Shown in pieces: positions 61,024 to 64,000 of a DNA stretch of 64,000 nucleotides. A program made the translations under genes and the position numbers. The DNA lies in contig CBKWJC010000027.1 in assembly GCA_966674685.1 (NCBI GenBank), positions 5,839 to 69,838 of the forward strand, given 5' to 3'. The stretch comes from Thainema sp966674685 (lineage in GTDB: Bacteria; Cyanobacteriota; Cyanobacteriia; Phormidesmidales; Phormidesmidaceae). A model generated the notes under the pieces. It was given only the letters and a program-made list of their open reading frames with translations, did not search any database and had not been told where the DNA came from. Position 1 is the stretch's first letter, and each line of letters opens with the position of its first letter.

Positions 61024-61519
61024 AGCAAATTGAACTACCGGATATAAGGAGCAATTTGTTCATGATTCTACCCAATCTTTCACTAGGCTCACATTCTGCT
61101 CCAAACGCTAAAAGCGCAGACCAATGCTGTGTTACAGCGCCAAAATGCTCGGGTTCAGTTTGACCATAGGATAGAAAACTTTGGCACTTTTCACATTTAG
61201 TCAAGCATGGAGTCGAGCAGATTAGGTAAACAGCAATGGTCTGAGCCACAGTCTTCACCCTACGACCCTTTGAGCTTCCAATCCCATCTGTATTGATGAT
61301 ATTTCAACCAACGTACCTTCGCTTTTCACCTACGGTATCTCCCAAAAATCTTGTCAAAATCACCCACGCAATCCCCCATATCTGTGTGGCGACCCAGCCC
61401 CTTTGCGCTGGATATTCTGAGGACAGTTAAGCAAAAGCACTGTTCGATACCGAATCGATACCGAATCGATGCCGAACAACACCCCACTTAACTTGTTCAT
61501 TCACCCACAGGTAACAATC
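61024..61519. other. Intergenic region with 11-base tandem repeat
   Basis: This gap lies between the divergent NTPase and RTX genes. Near its right end the 11-base unit CGATACCGAAT occurs three times (61445-61476, last copy CGATGCCGAAC), just before the RTX gene; such a repeat could be a regulator site or slippage product. No gene is supported. A longer RTX frame from 61469 passes through the last repeat. Confidence 0.5.
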
Positions 61520-62665
61520 ATGGCTAATCTTTACGGCACAATTTTTGGCGATGTCCTAGACGCAATCTCCTATGGCAACAGCAACGACAATCTCTATGGC
61601 TATGCCGGGAATGACACCCTCTACGGTTGGAATGGTAATGATAATCTCTACGGCCACGGTGGAAATGATGCGCTCTACGGCGAGGCTGGCAATGACTACC
61701 TAGATGGCGGCACCGGGGCCGATTACATGAACGGTGGTTCTGGCAACGACACCTATATTGTTGATAACGTTGGCGACACTGTGTACGAATTCTCTGGGGG
61801 CGGCATTGACACAGTGCAGTCCTCGATCAACTACACTCTAGGCAACTATGTTGAGAACTTGACCCTCACGGGTTCTGCCTATTCCGGATATGGTAACGCG
61901 CTGGATAACGTCATCAAAGGCAACGATTACGCCAATTATCTCTTCGGCGATAACGGCAACGATACGATGTATGGCTATGGCGGCAATGATTACATGGACG
62001 GTTGGAATGGGAATGACTCGCTCTATGGTGGCGACGGCAACGACACGATGTATGGCTACTATGGCAACGACTACATCAACGGTGGCAATGGCAACGACTC
62101 ACTTTATGGTGAAGCGGGCAACGATACGCTAGATGGCTGGTATGGCGACGACTATATCAGCGGTGGATCGGGTGATGATACGCTCCTTGGCTACTATGGT
62201 CACGATGATTTATACGGCGGCAGTGGCGCTGATAAGCTTTATGGTGAGGCGGGTAACGACTACCTCAATGGTGGAGCGGGTAACGATCATCTCAGTGGTG
62301 GTTCCGGCTCTGATGAGTTGGTCGGTGGAGATGGCAATGATGTCCTAACTGGCTATGGCTTCACGGCGTCTGAATATGACTCGATGACAGGCGGAGCTGG
62401 AGCCGATACGTTTGTTCTGGGTAATGCTTACGATGCTTATTATCAGTCTTCAGGCTATGAAGTTGGCTATGCAACCATTGAGGACTTCAACTATGCAGAA
62501 GGCGATAAGATTCAGGTCTATGGTTCACACAGCAATTATACAGTCACGGATATTGGCAGTGATGCATATATCTACCACAACTCGAATACGTCTGATTTGG
62601 TTGCGGTTGTTGTCGGTGGTGCTGGAGTGAACTTGATTCCTGCCGTTGACTTTGTATCCGCTTAG
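61520..62665 (+). CDS. RTX calcium-binding repeat protein
   Basis: From the ATG at 61520 this is a 381-residue protein (MANLYGTIFGDVLDAISYGN). Almost all of it consists of RTX nonapeptides of the GGxGNDxLY type (LYGYAGNDTLYGWNGNDNLY; YLDGGTGADYMNGGSGNDTY), with one insertion at about 95-145 (NVGDTVYEFSGGGIDTVQSS) that is common in the family. Residues 290-381 form a C-terminal cap ending GADTFVLGNAYDAYY and FNYAEGDKIQVYG, the usual type I secretion end. It should be exported unfolded and fold with calcium outside. Many repeats carry Tyr in place of the usual residues, giving GYYGND-type units. An alternative start at 61469 adds 17 residues. Confidence 0.88.
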   Translation: MANLYGTIFGDVLDAISYGNSNDNLYGYAGNDTLYGWNGNDNLYGHGGNDALYGEAGNDYLDGGTGADYMNGGSGNDTYIVDNVGDTVYEFSGGGIDTVQSSINYTLGNYVENLTLTGSAYSGYGNALDNVIKGNDYANYLFGDNGNDTMYGYGGNDYMDGWNGNDSLYGGDGNDTMYGYYGNDYINGGNGNDSLYGEAGNDTLDGWYGDDYISGGSGDDTLLGYYGHDDLYGGSGADKLYGEAGNDYLNGGAGNDHLSGGSGSDELVGGDGNDVLTGYGFTASEYDSMTGGAGADTFVLGNAYDAYYQSSGYEVGYATIEDFNYAEGDKIQVYGSHSNYTVTDIGSDAYIYHNSNTSDLVAVVVGGAGVNLIPAVDFVSA

Positions 62666-62704
62666 TCGGCTGAATCTAGCTGTATAACACTTAATTTGTA
62701 ATCT

Positions 62705-62748
62705 AAAAGAGGTTTCGGTTCTGTTTTTCCGAAGCCTCTTTTGCTGTG
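62705..62748 (+). terminator. Terminator after the RTX gene
   Basis: AAAAGAGGTTTCGG (62705-62718) pairs with CCGAAGCCTCTTTT (62729-62742), one G-U pair allowed, with a 10-base loop holding T5. The right foot ends in TTTT. Confidence 0.85.
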
Positions 62749-62765
62749 TTTGTAATTGAAAAAGT

Positions 62766-64000
62766 TTGATTTGGTGGTCGCTGAGTAGGTTGCGAGATGC
62801 GCGATCGCAATTTGAACGTTTGAAAATAGCTCTAATCAGCTCTAATCAAGCCATGCAAACAGCATTAGAAACTTGGTCAAATGTTGCAGATATTGATTTT
62901 GTCCAGGCTTCTAATAATGATGCTAATGCTGATTTTGGTTTTACTCTTGTCAATGATTTCGAGCTTGGGGCACTAGGACAATTTTCCCCACCAGGAACGT
63001 TTTGGAAAGGCATTGGTTATTTCAACTGGGAAGGCACAGGCTGGGATATATCCGGTTTACAACAAGGTGGATTTGGCTTCATCACGCTGATTCATGAATT
63101 GGGTCATGGTTTAGGACTTGCACATCCGCATGATGACGGTGGTGGATCAAGCATATTTCCAGGCGTATCGTCTCCTTTTGGCGATACTGGAGATTACGAT
63201 TTGAACCAGGGCGTTTGGACAACTATGTCTTACAACGATGGTTTGGTATCTGATGGTGTATACGCTGCGGGCATTTTCGATTACGGATATCAAGGCACAC
63301 CGATGGCGCTAGACATTGCGGCAATCCAGCATTTGTATGGCGCCAACATGTCTCACAATACGGGCAATGATAGTTACACGTTGGCCACGGTTAATGCTTC
63401 AGGAACATTCTATTCCTGTATTTGGGATGCAGGTGGCGCGGATACAATTTCTGCTGCATCGGCTACCGTTAGCGCAACGATTAACCTAAATGATGCTCCT
63501 TTAACTGGCCCTAAATGCAGGTGGTTATCTTTCAGTGGTTGACGGAATCTATGGCGGTTTTACGATCGCAAATGGTGTTGTGATTGAAAATGCGATCGGT
63601 GGCTCGGGAGACGACCATATTACGGGCAATGAAGCTAATAATTCCTTAGATGGTGGTGCGGGTGATGACTATCTTAGTGGTGGTGCTGGCAACGATGATA
63701 TAGATGGTTGGACAGGAGACGACAGCATCTACGGTAATCAGGGGCACGATTCTCTTTGGGGCTGGAGTGGAAACGATAGCATTCATGGCGGAGATGGTAA
63801 TGACTCCCTCTACGGCGAATCAGGCAACGATTATTTAGATGGCTGGGATGGCGACGATGATTTATATGGCGGCAGTGGCAATGATGACCTTTTCGGTTGG
63901 TACGGCGAGGATAGTCTTTACGGCGGCAGCGGCAATGATGATCTCTATGGTGAAGCTGATGATGATTATCTGAATGGTGGTTCTGGCACAGATAATTTAG
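62766..64000 (+). pseudogene. Serralysin-like M10 metalloprotease, N-truncated and frameshifted (partial)
   Basis: The protease domain is recognisable from about residue 28 (AMQTALETWSNVADIDFVQ) with the zinc motif HELGHGLGLAHPH and Met-turn WTTMSYND. The usual N-terminal part of the domain (the first strand and the propeptide region) is replaced by an unrelated stretch right after the upstream terminator. At 63513-63515 an extra A (CCTAAATGCAGG for CCTAATGCAGG) breaks the frame, which stops at 63542. In the next frame the family continues exactly: GGYLSVVDGIYGGFTIANG, then RTX repeats of the GGSGNDDLYG type to the window edge. It is probably a decaying copy, or carries a sequencing error; its C-terminus lies beyond 64000. 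It follows an RTX gene on the same strand. Confidence 0.82.

Noticed and set aside
61520..62665. RTX gene considered as a repeat-only artefact
   Set aside because: The frame is long, has an end cap of the usual RTX kind (GADTFVLGNAYD) and a terminator, so it is a real gene. The small frames inside it in other phases were dropped.

Overview
This 64 kb window is chromosomal DNA of a cyanobacterium, most likely a filamentous Leptolyngbya-like or Oscillatoria-like lineage. The evidence is the dense HIP1 palindrome (GCGATCGC) in most genes, typical cyanobacterial families (DUF4912, Psb32-type TPM protein, PsiE, nitrate reductase associated protein, ferredoxin-type NirA/NarB) and an NtcA-type promoter. 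I saw no rRNA, tRNA, CRISPR array, phage gene or transposase. Taxonomy below phylum is inference.

Layout. Positions 1-8.4 kb hold a DUF2993 protein, a DUF4912 protein with a Met/Gly repeat, a three-gene operon (circularly permuted ATP-grasp, alpha-E protein, transglutaminase) and a Ser/Thr kinase. 8.4-11.3 kb has a small unknown gene and an AT-rich, HIP1-free pair of membrane-protein genes. 11.3-15.9 kb is one giant membrane-anchored coiled-coil protein ending in a BRCT domain. 16.0-20.7 kb carries a Tat-type Rieske protein and an unusually large System II cytochrome c synthase pair (CcsA-like and ResB/Ccs1-like). Divergent from these, 21.3-29.1 kb is a nitrate assimilation block: NtcA promoter, nirA, nrtP, narB, then psiE-like, GNAT and a nitrate reductase associated protein. 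29.3-35.8 kb contains TPR and membrane proteins and a small XRE regulator. 36.0-41.6 kb is a double hybrid histidine kinase. 41.7-49.6 kb contains a GH1 glycosidase, Psb32 homologue, frameshifted universal stress protein, DUF3616 protein, single-domain response regulator, FMO-like monooxygenase and SDR. 49.7-57.2 kb is a complete NHLP-type peptide export operon. 57.6-64 kb has a diguanylate cyclase, a STAND NTPase, an RTX repeat protein and a damaged serralysin-like protease cut by the window end.

The most interesting item is the minus-strand operon 57155-49761: a 59-residue precursor with a double-glycine leader and a core of two near-identical 15-16 residue repeats, a protein with two cyclic-nucleotide-binding-like domains, a very short membrane fusion protein, a C39 peptidase ABC exporter and a second ABC exporter. 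No recognisable modification enzyme is present, so it looks like a small system for cleaving and secreting a short charged repeat peptide.

The window is also rich in small non-coding elements. Two MITE copies with terminal inverted repeats and 8-bp target duplications have each landed in the loop region of a hairpin (one a transcription terminator), and one carries a nested second MITE. A family of very long perfect palindromes with NGA triloops sits between genes. Low-complexity palindromic insertions are carried in frame inside the histidine kinase and both ABC exporters. Two genes (universal stress protein, serralysin) carry an apparent one-base A insertion.
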